The position numbers and the translations under genes were made by a program. The notes under the pieces are model-generated. The model was not told where the DNA came from. It searched no databases and was given only the letters and a program-made list of their open reading frames with translations. Source: Candidatus Omnitrophus magneticus (lineage in GTDB: Bacteria > Omnitrophota > Gorgyraeia > Tantalellales > Tantalellaceae). Taken from it: a stretch of DNA of 45,265 bases. Where the stretch lies: assembly GCA_000954095.1 (NCBI GenBank), contig JYNY01000197.1, positions 1 to 45,265 on the forward strand, written 5' to 3'. Positions 25,989-34,881 of the stretch are shown here, piece after piece (position 1 is the stretch's first letter; each line of letters opens with the position of its first letter).

Positions 25989-26978
25989 TTAGACACCAAA
26001 AGACGCGAAAGACTCGGCTTTATGCGCGAAATGTTTGTTACTATGAGGATTACTTTTTATTTTTTCAAGTATTGCCAGCGCTACACACAAAGCTTCTCGT
26101 CCTTCCACGCCGGATACAATCGGTTTTTTATTATTTCTCACACAATCAATAAAAGATAATAACTCTATTTCCAACGCATCTTTCTTTTCTATGACCAATT
26201 GTTTTTTTCCAAGAACATTATTTGTTTTCTCAAAAAGAACGGCTTCTTTATTCATATAATCCATCAAAATATAAGAATCTTCCTGAAAAATGCGAAGTTT
26301 TCTAACCTCTTCATTTGTAAGTCTGCTGGCAGTTATATCGGCTATAACTTTATTTTGAAAAGTAAGCCGCACATTTGCCATATCTTCATGATTTGAAACA
26401 GAACTCGCGCCAAAAGCTTCTATATTTTTTACTTTCGAATTAACTAGGCCTAGAATTATATCGATATCATGTATCATTAAATCCAAGACAACGCCTACGT
26501 CAGATATACGCGCCTTTTTTGTTATTGAGCCCAATCTTTGACATTCTATAAACTTAGGTTTTTTTAGAAACGGCTCTATAGCCCGTATAGCGGAGTTGAA
26601 CCTTTCTATATGCCCGACTTGAATAATCAAATTTCGCTTCTTCGCCAAGGCCAAAAGCTCATCCGCCTCTTCCAGTGTTTTTGTTAAAGGTTTTTCTATT
26701 AAAACATGTTTATCGGCTTTAAGAAAGTCTCTGGCAATTTGATGATGAAGAATCGTTGGAACAACAATACTTACCGCATCTACGCTATGCATCATTTTGT
26801 TGTAGTCAGTATAATATTCAACATTATATTTACGAGCTGTTTCCTTGACTATTTCTTCACGCACGTCACACACGCTTGTCAAAACAATATCCGCCGCTTG
26901 AGCTATACCAGCATATTTTTTCACATGAAAAAAACCTAAATGCCCTGTACCGACTACACCTACACGTAATTTTTTCAT
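25989..26978 (-). CDS. Gfo/Idh/MocA oxidoreductase (GnnA-like)
   Basis: 329 residues. VGVVGTGHLGFFHVKKY is the Rossmann motif, HVLIEKPLTKTLEEA the EKP catalytic segment, and QVGHIERFN, VVLDLMIHDIDIILGLV and ASRLTNEEVRKLRIFQ complete the pattern. This is the subfamily often encoded beside lpxA/lpxB-type lipid A genes and likened to the UDP-GlcNAc 3-dehydrogenase GnnA, so a role in making a 3-amino sugar nucleotide for the outer envelope is plausible. No aminotransferase partner lies nearby. It is convergent with the ABC ATPase and divergent from the DUF89 gene. Confidence 0.87.
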   Translation of the reverse strand: MKKLRVGVVGTGHLGFFHVKKYAGIAQAADIVLTSVCDVREEIVKETARKYNVEYYTDYNKMMHSVDAVSIVVPTILHHQIARDFLKADKHVLIEKPLTKTLEEADELLALAKKRNLIIQVGHIERFNSAIRAIEPFLKKPKFIECQRLGSITKKARISDVGVVLDLMIHDIDIILGLVNSKVKNIEAFGASSVSNHEDMANVRLTFQNKVIADITASRLTNEEVRKLRIFQEDSYILMDYMNKEAVLFEKTNNVLGKKQLVIEKKDALEIELLSFIDCVRNNKKPIVSGVEGREALCVALAILEKIKSNPHSNKHFAHKAESFASFGV

Positions 26979-27137
26979 TTAATGATTCCTGAATAAATTT
27001 TTAATACATAATAAATGAAATTATCAACCAGCAAAAAAGAAAATAAATTTAGAAACAAAATTGGTTAATTATAACATTTCAAATATCATTCCCGCAATAT
27101 TATAACTTTTATGTTCAACGATATCAGAATTTTTTCA

Positions 27138-27166
27138 TTGACAATGGGCGCTTTCTAAATAATACT
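27138..27166 (+). promoter_or_regulatory. Promoter for the DUF89-aldo/keto reductase pair
   Basis: A perfect TTGACA at 27138-27143, a 17-base spacer, and AATACT at 27161-27166 (4 of 6 matches) lie about 50 bases before the DUF89 start. They sit in the 238-base gap shared with the divergent oxidoreductase, which shows TATAAT-like boxes in the other direction (27068-27073) without a strong -35. Confidence 0.55.
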
Positions 27167-27216
27167 AAAGTTTTACCGCGTAAAAAAATACATCCCACTA
27201 AAAAAGATAAAATAAT

Positions 27217-28068
27217 ATGAACATATATCTTGAATGTTTTTCATGTTTTTTTAAACAAATAGTAGAAACGGCAAAAATAGCCGGCGCCAGCCCTGAAACT
27301 ACGCGTGAACTTTTAAACGAATTAGGGAAATCTATCCCTTCTATCTCTATGGATATAACGCCTACTGAAGTTTCGCCTTACGTTTATGGACTAATCGAAC
27401 GATATACCGGCAATACTGATATTTATAAAACACTTAAAAAAAAAAGCAATCAATTAGCCTTAGAACTTTATCCAAATTTAGAAATAGACACCGCGAAATC
27501 CGCTAATCCCCTCTTAACAAGCCTTAGGCTGGCTGTAGCCGGAAATGTTATAGATTACGGCGTCCCCTCCTCATTTGATATAGAAAAAGAAATAGAAGAA
27601 TGTTTCCATAAAGAATTTACAATTTTTGATTTCGAGTTATTGACTACCGATATAAAAAAAGGAAAAAATATTTTATATATTTTAGACAACGCCGGAGAAA
27701 TAGTATTTGATATGATTTTTATTAAAGAACTTCTAAAACTAAAAAAAGAAATTGTTTGTGCTGTAAGAGAAAAACCTATAATAAACGATGTAACGCTGGA
27801 AGACGCGGCATATATCGGGCTTGATAAAATAGTAAAAGTAATTTCAAGCGGCTCTCCGATACCCGGCACCATTCCTAAAAAATGTTCAGATGAATTCCAA
27901 CAATATTATCATAACGCCGACATTGTAATAAGCAAGGGACAAGGAAATTATGAAACGCTTTCAAATGAAAAACGCCCCATATATTTTATTTTTAAAGCAA
28001 AATGTCAAGTAGTCGCGCGGCATGTGGGCTGTAATCTAGGTGACATAATTCTTATGAGAAAAAATTAA
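27217..28068 (+). CDS. DUF89/ARMT1-like damage-control phosphatase family protein
   Basis: 283 residues. The N-terminal CFSCFFKQ dicysteine, LLTSLRLAVAGNVIDYG (Asn/Asp metal ligands), NILYILDNAGEIVFDMIFIKEL (central Asp-x-x-Gly-Glu) and ISKGQGNYETLS are diagnostic of the DUF89 metal-dependent phosphatase fold. Bacterial and archaeal members are proposed to hydrolyse unwanted phosphorylated metabolites. The substrate here is unknown. It is followed by an aldo/keto reductase gene 71 bases downstream, which could belong to the same unit. Confidence 0.87.
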   Translation: MNIYLECFSCFFKQIVETAKIAGASPETTRELLNELGKSIPSISMDITPTEVSPYVYGLIERYTGNTDIYKTLKKKSNQLALELYPNLEIDTAKSANPLLTSLRLAVAGNVIDYGVPSSFDIEKEIEECFHKEFTIFDFELLTTDIKKGKNILYILDNAGEIVFDMIFIKELLKLKKEIVCAVREKPIINDVTLEDAAYIGLDKIVKVISSGSPIPGTIPKKCSDEFQQYYHNADIVISKGQGNYETLSNEKRPIYFIFKAKCQVVARHVGCNLGDIILMRKN

Positions 28069-28139
28069 CCGCGCAAAAAATGCTCGATCAATAAACCGAG
28101 ACGGCGAGCGCCTAACAAAATATAAAATAGGAAAAAAAT

Positions 28140-29072
28140 ATGAATTATAACCATATTAAAAATACTGACCTCAAAATCTCAGCGGTATCTTTAGGCTCAT
28201 GGGTTTTCGGAGGAGAAGTATGGGGCGAAACTAATGATGATATTTCAATTGAAGTAATTAAAAATGCTATATCCGGCGGTATTAATTTTATAGACACCGC
28301 TCCGGCTTATGGAAACGGCAGAGCTGAAACTGTTATCGGAAAAACATTGGGCAAAACACGTGATATTTTAGTAGCCGATAAATGCGGGCTTGAAATAGAC
28401 GGTAAATCCATAAAAATAAATCTGACACCGGCATTTATACGTAAAGACCTTGAAAATTCATTAAAACGTTTAAATCGTGATGTTATAGATTTATATCAAT
28501 GCCATTGGCCGGATAAAAAAACACCTATTGAAGAAACATTTTCTGAAATGAATAAACTGCAAAAAGAAGGAAAAATTCGGCATGTCGGAGTATGTAATTT
28601 TGATAAAAATCTTCTTTCCTCTGCCATGAAAATATCAAAAATAGTATCAAATCAAGTTCATTATTCAATTTTAAACCGCTACATAGAAAAAGAACTTTTG
28701 GAATTTTGCAAGAATAACGAAATTTCCATTTTAACTTACGGCAGTTTAGGCGGAGGCATTTTAACCGGAAAATATAAACAAGTACCGGTTTTAGAAAAAA
28801 ACGATGTGCGCAATTTTTTTTATAGATTTTATAATAAAATGTTTTTTGAAAAGACAGAAAAAATAATAAAAGTTTTAAACGAAATTTCTGAAAAACATAA
28901 TGGCTTCCCCGTGGAAACAGCCATCAATTGGGCAAGACGCGACAAAATAGTAGCATCCTGTATTGTGGGGGCGAGAAATAGCGGCCAGATTAAAAAAAAT
29001 ATTTCAGCGTCCAAATGGGATTTATCAGAACAAGAAATCAATAAAATAGAAAATGCGTGTAATGATATTTAA
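28140..29072 (+). CDS. Aldo/keto reductase
   Basis: 310 residues forming the (beta/alpha)8 AKR fold. The catalytic tetrad is visible as FIDTAPAYGNGRAE (Asp, Tyr), VADKCG (Lys) and YQCHWPD (His). SNQVHYSILNR and the C-terminal VGARNSGQIKKNI segment bind NADP. It reduces aldehydes, sugars or ketones; members with this VSLGSWVFGGEVWG N-terminus are often annotated as general sugar reductases. It ends in a convergent 135-base gap before the minus-strand glycan operon. Confidence 0.9.
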   Translation: MNYNHIKNTDLKISAVSLGSWVFGGEVWGETNDDISIEVIKNAISGGINFIDTAPAYGNGRAETVIGKTLGKTRDILVADKCGLEIDGKSIKINLTPAFIRKDLENSLKRLNRDVIDLYQCHWPDKKTPIEETFSEMNKLQKEGKIRHVGVCNFDKNLLSSAMKISKIVSNQVHYSILNRYIEKELLEFCKNNEISILTYGSLGGGILTGKYKQVPVLEKNDVRNFFYRFYNKMFFEKTEKIIKVLNEISEKHNGFPVETAINWARRDKIVASCIVGARNSGQIKKNISASKWDLSEQEINKIENACNDI

Positions 29073-29207
29073 TCCCAAAAAATACAATTCCCCATGAATA
29101 AAAAAGACTAAGATATTCGAGATAAAAGCTTTAAAAAAAATAACAGCCGCGCTATTTTATGAGGCACGTCAAACAATTTTTACGCCTTTTAACTGAAGAA
29201 ATTCGCG

Positions 29208-30410
29208 TTATTTGTCATAAAAACTACGGCTTTGGGATAAAATAGATAAATACAATTCTTCTGTCGCGCGAGTATTAATTTTCTCACTGAATAGTTTGTC
29301 AACTTTCTCTCTACCAGCTATTCCCATACTGGCACGAAGGGTAGAGTCCTCTATTAATTTTTTTAACGCTAAACCAAGTTCAGTTTCATTCCCTCTTGGA
29401 ACAAGCAATCCTGTTTTATTATTTTCTATCGCTTCCGGTATTCCGCCAACATTTGTCGCTATAACAGGCACTTTCATTGCCATCGCCTCAAGAACAACAC
29501 GAGGAAAAGCCTCTGAAAACGAAGGTAAAACTAAGATATTGATATCTTTCAATAAATTAGGGATATCTTTTCTAAAACCCAAAAAAAATGTATTTTTTCC
29601 CATTTCATTGTCTCTAACAAAATTTTTAAGTTTTTCCTCTTCGGTGCCATCGCCTACTACGACACAAATAAATGGGCGTTTAATTTCTTTTTTTATTTTC
29701 AATAACGCCTTTAAAAGCACCATATGCCCTTTAAGTTCTATCAAAAGCCCTATAATTCCTATAATAACAGTTTCTTTAGAGAGCTTTAAATTTTCACGCA
29801 AATAGGCGCTCCTAACATTCACGGAGTTAAATAAATCCGTATCTATTCCGTTATAAATAGTGACAATTTTTTCAGGGACTTTTCCTCTTCTCGAAAATAA
29901 CATCCTGATATTTTCAGAAACAGCTATTCCCTTATCCATTGTAATAACAATTATCCATTTTAAAAAACGGTTTATTATTTTCTTATCATCAAGTTCATCA
30001 CGCACATGGCATACGGCTTTTATGCCTGTAATCCTAGAGGCTATACCTCCTATAATTCTGGAAAAATTATCACAAGGATGGATAATATGTATGTCATTTT
30101 TACGGATAAATCGCGATAAAACCTTAATACTGCGAATAGATAAAATAGCGGAATTTAAAAAAAATCTGGGAGAATATTTTATTTTATTTCTATATAAAGA
30201 AGTAATCTCGCTAGGTAATGCTACTATTTCAACTCGGGCGCCAAGCGCTTCGGCTTCACGATAAAAAAAACTTTCACGGCCTGTCACGACAAAAATATTA
30301 AATAAATCACGGTTTAAATTTTTTATAAGTAAAAGCGTGCTAAACTGTCCGCCGCCGGGCATCTTCGCGCCATGCTCAAAAAAAAGAATATTATATTTTT
30401 TTTTACTCAT
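29208..30410 (-). CDS. Glycosyltransferase family 4
   Basis: 400 residues, GT-B fold. The N-domain has FFEHGAKMPGGGQFSTLLLI, VHVRDEL-like CHVRDELDD and GIAVSENIR. The C-domain has IYNGIDTDLF, GLLIELKGHMVLLKA and LVLPSFSEAFPRVVLEAMAMKVPVIATNVGGIPEAI. It is the last gene of the minus-strand glycan operon but is separated from asnB by 391 bases holding a MITE, so it may have its own promoter or be partly uncoupled. Acceptor and donor are unknown. Confidence 0.88.
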   Translation of the reverse strand: MSKKKYNILFFEHGAKMPGGGQFSTLLLIKNLNRDLFNIFVVTGRESFFYREAEALGARVEIVALPSEITSLYRNKIKYSPRFFLNSAILSIRSIKVLSRFIRKNDIHIIHPCDNFSRIIGGIASRITGIKAVCHVRDELDDKKIINRFLKWIIVITMDKGIAVSENIRMLFSRRGKVPEKIVTIYNGIDTDLFNSVNVRSAYLRENLKLSKETVIIGIIGLLIELKGHMVLLKALLKIKKEIKRPFICVVVGDGTEEEKLKNFVRDNEMGKNTFFLGFRKDIPNLLKDINILVLPSFSEAFPRVVLEAMAMKVPVIATNVGGIPEAIENNKTGLLVPRGNETELGLALKKLIEDSTLRASMGIAGREKVDKLFSEKINTRATEELYLSILSQSRSFYDK

Positions 30411-30441
30411 AAAATACTGCTAAAAGTCATATAAAAATATT

Positions 30442-30644
30442 ATAAAACCCTTATGGATTCCCGATTTCGAGGCTGTATCACAACTACAATTTTTTAGTTT
30501 TTAAAATCTTTTCACTCCCTTTTTACCTGTATAGATTCCTGCTTGCGCAGGAATGACAGCAGGTTGACGCTATTTTTACTAGTTCAACTCCACTTTTAAA
30601 ATGCGATACTAGTTGTGACACAGCCTCTTTCGCGGGAAAGACAG
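30442..30644 (+). repeat. REP-like unit split by a MITE
   Basis: Left half 30442-30468 (ATAAAACCCTTATGGATTCC...GATTTC) and right half 30632-30644 (GCGGGAAAGACAG) join, after removing the MITE and one TTTC copy, into a 40-base unit that aligns with the intact copy at 12603-12643 (minus). Nothing else recognisable lies in the 391-base gene-free gap 30411-30801 besides this, the MITE, and a lone terminal-repeat fragment at 30697-30719. Confidence 0.65.
30469..30627. mobile_element. 159-bp MITE with terminal inverted repeats and TTTC target duplication
   Basis: The left terminus GAGGCTGTATCACAACTA (30469-30486) and right terminus TAGTTGTGACACAGCCTC (30610-30627) are inverted repeats matching at 17 of 18 positions. 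TTTC flanks both sides (30465-30468 and 30628-30631) as a 4-base target duplication. There is no coding frame. The interior contains the palindrome ATTCCTGC-TTGC-GCAGGAAT. Related fragments lie at 12500-12587 (left half) and 20468-20506 (right end). It would be moved by a transposase elsewhere in the genome recognising the GAGGCTGT ends. Confidence 0.75.
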
Positions 30645-30696
30645 AACGAAAGGCGGAATGACAGAATGGGGTTTTCTAAAGGGCACAGAAAAATTT

Positions 30697-30719
30697 ATTA
30701 TTATCCGCTTAGTGATTAC
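30697..30719 (+). repeat. Solo terminal repeat of the 12.4-kb element
   Basis: ATCCGCTTAGTGATTAC at 30703-30719 is identical to 17 bases of the right terminus of the 12382-12741 element, and the preceding bases also largely match. No inverted partner is visible nearby, so it is a solo end. Confidence 0.5.
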
Positions 30720-30801
30720 AAAAAACTCAAATCATAATTTCACAATAGACTTCGATAAAAACAGCCTAAATTTTGCCGAAGGCCTATCGCGAAATTTTAG
30801 T

Positions 30802-32685
30802 TTAATTTCGATCCATAAACTTTCTATGCCATATTTCTAAACAAATAAGCACCCATAATAATTTACTATTATCTTGCTTACCGCTTAGATGCCTCTCTGC
30901 CATATTTTTTATAATATCATATTTAAAATAGCCTCTTTTCTTGACAGCTGTTTCAGATAAATACTCTTCAATAACAGGTTTAAAGCCGCTCTTAAGCCAC
31001 TTCTTTAATGGAACAGAGAACCCTTTTTTTCTTCCATGAACAACTTCTTTCGGCAGTTTATCCGCCATAATTTTACGCAAAATATATTTTGATTCAAACC
31101 CTTGCAATTTATATTTACTAGAAAGTGCGGAAGCAAATTCAAGAAATTTATGATCAAGAAAAGGAACCCGAACCTCAAGAGAATTAGCCATACTCATCCG
31201 GTCAACTTTAGTAAGATAATCATTCGGAAGGATTGTCTTCATGTCTATATACGTACAGGCATTAATAAAATCATCGCTTTTATAACGATTAATCAAACGG
31301 CCGTATTTATTGATAGAGTCCAACGCTAAACAATTTTTAAACCGCGCGTCTAAATACAGCTTATGTTTTAATTCATTAGAAAAAGCGCTAAGCCAAAAGG
31401 CGTGCGCGTCTCCGGGAGGAAATTTTCCCATTTTAGACAGTCTTTTTAAAGCTGATATAAACCGCCCTGATTTTCCTATTTCCGGCAGTTTATCCACTGC
31501 CCAAGGAATTATAGATTTACGCAAATATGACGGAATATTTCTACTATACCAATTATACAATTTATCAGCTTTATAATTTCCGTATCCGGCAAAAAGTTCG
31601 TCTCCTCCGTCCCCGGCAAGAACGACCTTAACTTTTTCAGAGGCGAATTTAGAAACAAAATATGTCGGGATAGCGGAAGAATCAGCAAACGGCTGATCAA
31701 AAAAATCAAACATATGTTCCAAAAAATCCATTGATACAGGGCCTAACATAAAATCAAAGTGTTCAGTGCCGTACATACGGCTTATTAGTTTAGCGTTGGG
31801 AAGTTCATTATAAAAATCATCATTAAATCCAATAGAAAAACTTTTAACTGTTTGTGAAGAGACTTTAGACATCGCCGCGAGAATAGAGCTTGAATCAAGC
31901 CCGCCGCTCAAAAATATCCCTAACGGCACATCGCTAATCATATGAAGTTTAACTGTTTCTTCAAACATTTCCCATACACGGCCCTTTATAATGTCTTCAT
32001 CCATGGCGAGCATTTTCCCGGTATCAATATCCCAATACTGTTTAATCTTCACATTACCGTTCTGATAAATAAGCATATGCCCCGGGCTTAAATTAAAAAT
32101 ATCCTTAAAAATAGTATTCGGGCCGGGCACACACATAAAAGATAAATAATCATGCAAAGCCTCAAAATTTATTTCTTTAGTAACGGCTGTATCCGCTAAA
32201 ATAGATTTTAATTCTGAAGCAAAAATAAGAACGCCGTTCTTATTCAGATAAAATAATGGTTTTATGCCCAACCTGTCTCTTGCCAGTAATAATTTCTTTT
32301 TTGATTTATCCCAAATAGAGAACGCGAACATTCCACGCAATTGTTTTACACAGTCTTCCCCGAACTCTTCATATAAATGAACAATAACCTCAGTGTCGCT
32401 TTTTGTGTAGAACACATGCTTTCTTTGTTCAAGATATTGACGGAGTTCCAAATAATTATATATTTCTCCGTTAAAAACTATCGCTATTGTTTTGTCTTCG
32501 TTATAAATAGGCTGGTCGCCTGAAACTAAATCAATAATTTTTAAACGCCTCATGCCCATGCATATATCACGGTCTCGATAAAAACCTTCTCCGTCAGGGC
32601 CTCTATGAATAATACGCCTTGCCATTTCAGCCATAATAGAGCTGTCAGCATCGCTACTGCCTATACTTCCAAATATACCGCACAT
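30802..32685 (-). CDS. asnB: Asparagine synthase (glutamine-hydrolysing)
   Basis: 627 residues, full length. Cys2 of MCGIFGSIGS is the glutaminase nucleophile; RGPDGEG and FNGEIYNYLELR complete the N-terminal amidotransferase domain. The synthetase domain has the ATP-binding FLSGGLDSSSILAA loop (about 257-270) and LAGDGGDELFAGY. Within glycan operons such proteins often amidate uronic acid sugars rather than aspartate, and a UDP-sugar dehydrogenase is encoded at 14389, so a sugar amidotransferase role is a fair inference. A GGGGG-type ribosome site lies before the ATG. Confidence 0.92.
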   Translation of the reverse strand: MCGIFGSIGSSDADSSIMAEMARRIIHRGPDGEGFYRDRDICMGMRRLKIIDLVSGDQPIYNEDKTIAIVFNGEIYNYLELRQYLEQRKHVFYTKSDTEVIVHLYEEFGEDCVKQLRGMFAFSIWDKSKKKLLLARDRLGIKPLFYLNKNGVLIFASELKSILADTAVTKEINFEALHDYLSFMCVPGPNTIFKDIFNLSPGHMLIYQNGNVKIKQYWDIDTGKMLAMDEDIIKGRVWEMFEETVKLHMISDVPLGIFLSGGLDSSSILAAMSKVSSQTVKSFSIGFNDDFYNELPNAKLISRMYGTEHFDFMLGPVSMDFLEHMFDFFDQPFADSSAIPTYFVSKFASEKVKVVLAGDGGDELFAGYGNYKADKLYNWYSRNIPSYLRKSIIPWAVDKLPEIGKSGRFISALKRLSKMGKFPPGDAHAFWLSAFSNELKHKLYLDARFKNCLALDSINKYGRLINRYKSDDFINACTYIDMKTILPNDYLTKVDRMSMANSLEVRVPFLDHKFLEFASALSSKYKLQGFESKYILRKIMADKLPKEVVHGRKKGFSVPLKKWLKSGFKPVIEEYLSETAVKKRGYFKYDIIKNMAERHLSGKQDNSKLLWVLICLEIWHRKFMDRN

Positions 32686-32715
32686 TGTGTTTCCCCCAAT
32701 AAAAAAATAAATAAA

Positions 32716-33582
32716 TTAATATTTAAAACTATATTTGTAATGCGTCTTTATTTTTCCAAATGTAACTAAACTAACCGCGTTAAAAAATATTTTTTTCAAA
32801 AAAAATACCGGATTACTTCTAAATTCTAAAAACTGTTTATAAAACGTGTAATATTTTTTATAAAAAAATGCTCTTACTCCAACTATACTGTTCCGTCCGA
32901 CAAAAAAATTTTTATACAGCGACACGATAAATTTTCTATCTTTATTTTGTTTTTCTCTATGAAGGTATGTTTTCGCGTCAGGATGAAATCTAATCTTAGC
33001 TAAAAAAATTGGAACATGCTTAACCTTATATTTTCCCGACTTACATATTCTTATCCAATATTCATAATCCATAGAAAAATGGAGATCTTCTCTAAAGAGG
33101 CCTAAATCATCAATAACTTCTTTGCGTAAAAATACGGTAGGATGCGCGATAAAATTACTGAAACACAGCCGGCCAACATTAAAACTGGCTTCCCTTATTT
33201 TTTTTATAAAATTGCCGTCTTTATCAATCCAGATGTAATCTCCGTATATGACGCTTAAGGAGGGATCATTTTCAAATATTTTAGATACCTTCTGAAAAAT
33301 ATCCTCGCAATAAAGATCGTCAGAATTAATCCAGCCTATAATTTCTCCCCGCGAAGCTTTAATCGCTTTATTCGCGGCATTAGTCTGGCCTTTATCCGGC
33401 GCGGAAGTCCATTTTATTTCAGGATATTTTTTAAATATTTCTACTGTCGTATCACTAGAACCGCCGTCCATTACTATATGTTCATAATTTTTATAATTTT
33501 GATTTCTAATACTGAGTATAGTATCTTCTATAAACTCACCCTGATTATATGAAGGCGTTACTATCGAGATTTTAAGGCTCAC
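32716..33582 (-). CDS. Glycosyltransferase family 2
   Basis: 288 residues. ISIVTPSYNQGEFIEDTILSI and the MDGGSSDTT turn bind the nucleotide. GWINSDDLYCEDIF carries the metal-binding DxD-type acidic pair, and MDYEYWIRICKSGKY the acceptor-side ED-like motif. The start is GTG 33582, with AAGGAGGA just upstream; the GTGA overlap with the previous gene's stop indicates coupled translation. It is a cytoplasmic glycan-extending enzyme; donor unknown. Confidence 0.9.
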   Translation of the reverse strand: MSLKISIVTPSYNQGEFIEDTILSIRNQNYKNYEHIVMDGGSSDTTVEIFKKYPEIKWTSAPDKGQTNAANKAIKASRGEIIGWINSDDLYCEDIFQKVSKIFENDPSLSVIYGDYIWIDKDGNFIKKIREASFNVGRLCFSNFIAHPTVFLRKEVIDDLGLFREDLHFSMDYEYWIRICKSGKYKVKHVPIFLAKIRFHPDAKTYLHREKQNKDRKFIVSLYKNFFVGRNSIVGVRAFFYKKYYTFYKQFLEFRSNPVFFLKKIFFNAVSLVTFGKIKTHYKYSFKY

Positions 33583-34850
33583 GCGGTCTCCTCCTTAATC
33601 CATTTAGACATACATACTCCCGTGCATACAAGCACTAAGCCGAACCACACATCACTTTCCCACGCGGAAGTTATTGTTAAAAGCACTAAATACCTTATTA
33701 TAAAAGCGAATGAAAAAATATACAGGATACGTTTATTAGTTTTTAAAAAATCTACAAATATCATAATCCATCCAAAAAGCCATAATGCTAAAAATATAAG
33801 CCCTCCCTTTAAAACAAGCATTGCGAGGCCGATATGAAGATTCGTGAATCCTGTTATTTCGTTGTAATCTCCGCCGCCTATTCCCCTTCCGAAAATAATT
33901 TCATTGATAGTAGCTCTATCAAAAAAATACCGGGCTTCTAAAAACCTGTCAAAATTAGAATAACGCTTATAATTAAACGCTTCATAAAAACTTAATCGTC
34001 TATTATTATTCTCAGTCATAACCCGGTCTTTTAGGCCGTAAAAAGAATCCAGAAAAACATTATTAGGATCACTTACCTTTAAAACACTTAATAATATCCC
34101 AAAAAATAAAACCACTATAAGTAGCATTATCGTCACTTTTTTGATTAATACCGGCATAGAAACCTTTTCTCTAATAACATAAAAAAACAATCCGAATAAA
34201 GCGGTCAAAGAAAAATCAATAGCGTGCATCCTTTTTTGAAAAAATATAAAACTCATAAGAGCGACAACCGCGCCGAATATCGCGAGCATTCTCCTATACA
34301 TGCCTTTCCAATAAACCGTCATCAAAAAATAAGGCCATGGATAAAGAAGGCTCTGAAGCATATACGGAACATAAAAACCTATAACACTTTCGCGCATTGA
34401 CGACGGAGGGAATTTATTAAACGCGTAAATATTAGTAATAATGCCCACAAAAAAATGAACAAAAAACATTTTTTCAAGCATCTTCCAATTCTTTTTTTCA
34501 GAAGCAACTAGAAGCCCTGAAAAATAAGTGAAAGACGCTACGTCGTAACGAATTCTAGCCATTTCATTAGCGCGAGAGACCCCATAAGCCAAAAGAATAA
34601 AAAAAATATAAGCGATTGCCGTAACCCAAACGCGATATTTAAATTGCAAATTAAATAGCTTCCCCTCAAGGAGAGCGAAAAACGTGGAAAATGCCAAAAA
34701 AACGAATGAAATATTCCGTACAAGATCGGTTTCAGATTCACTGTACGGAAAAACTCCGTATCCCGTAGAATAAAATCTCAATGAAAAACCCAGCACAAAT
34801 AATAAAAGAGAAAGATTTATTCTCTGAAGAAATGTTTGATTTATATTCAT
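33579..34850 (-). CDS. Polytopic membrane protein, Wzy/O-antigen polymerase-like
   Basis: About 423 residues and 10-12 hydrophobic segments with a large loop (DSFYGLKDRVMTENNNRRLSF...DRATINEIIFGRGIGGGDYNEI) before the last helices, the layout of Wzy-type polymerases. The FGRGIGGGDY turn resembles the conserved G-x-G-x-G region of O-antigen ligase proteins. I take ATG 34850 as start; a GTG at 34898 is also open but has no ribosome site and would overlap the methyltransferase gene by 17 bases. Its place between a flippase-methyltransferase pair and a GT2 supports a role in repeat-unit polymerisation. Sequence identity in this class is low, so the function rests on topology and context. Confidence 0.7.
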   Translation of the reverse strand: MNINQTFLQRINLSLLLFVLGFSLRFYSTGYGVFPYSESETDLVRNISFVFLAFSTFFALLEGKLFNLQFKYRVWVTAIAYIFFILLAYGVSRANEMARIRYDVASFTYFSGLLVASEKKNWKMLEKMFFVHFFVGIITNIYAFNKFPPSSMRESVIGFYVPYMLQSLLYPWPYFLMTVYWKGMYRRMLAIFGAVVALMSFIFFQKRMHAIDFSLTALFGLFFYVIREKVSMPVLIKKVTIMLLIVVLFFGILLSVLKVSDPNNVFLDSFYGLKDRVMTENNNRRLSFYEAFNYKRYSNFDRFLEARYFFDRATINEIIFGRGIGGGDYNEITGFTNLHIGLAMLVLKGGLIFLALWLFGWIMIFVDFLKTNKRILYIFSFAFIIRYLVLLTITSAWESDVWFGLVLVCTGVCMSKWIKEETA

Positions 34851-34881
34851 TATTTTTAAGTTCACTCCCTCAGCGCACCTT

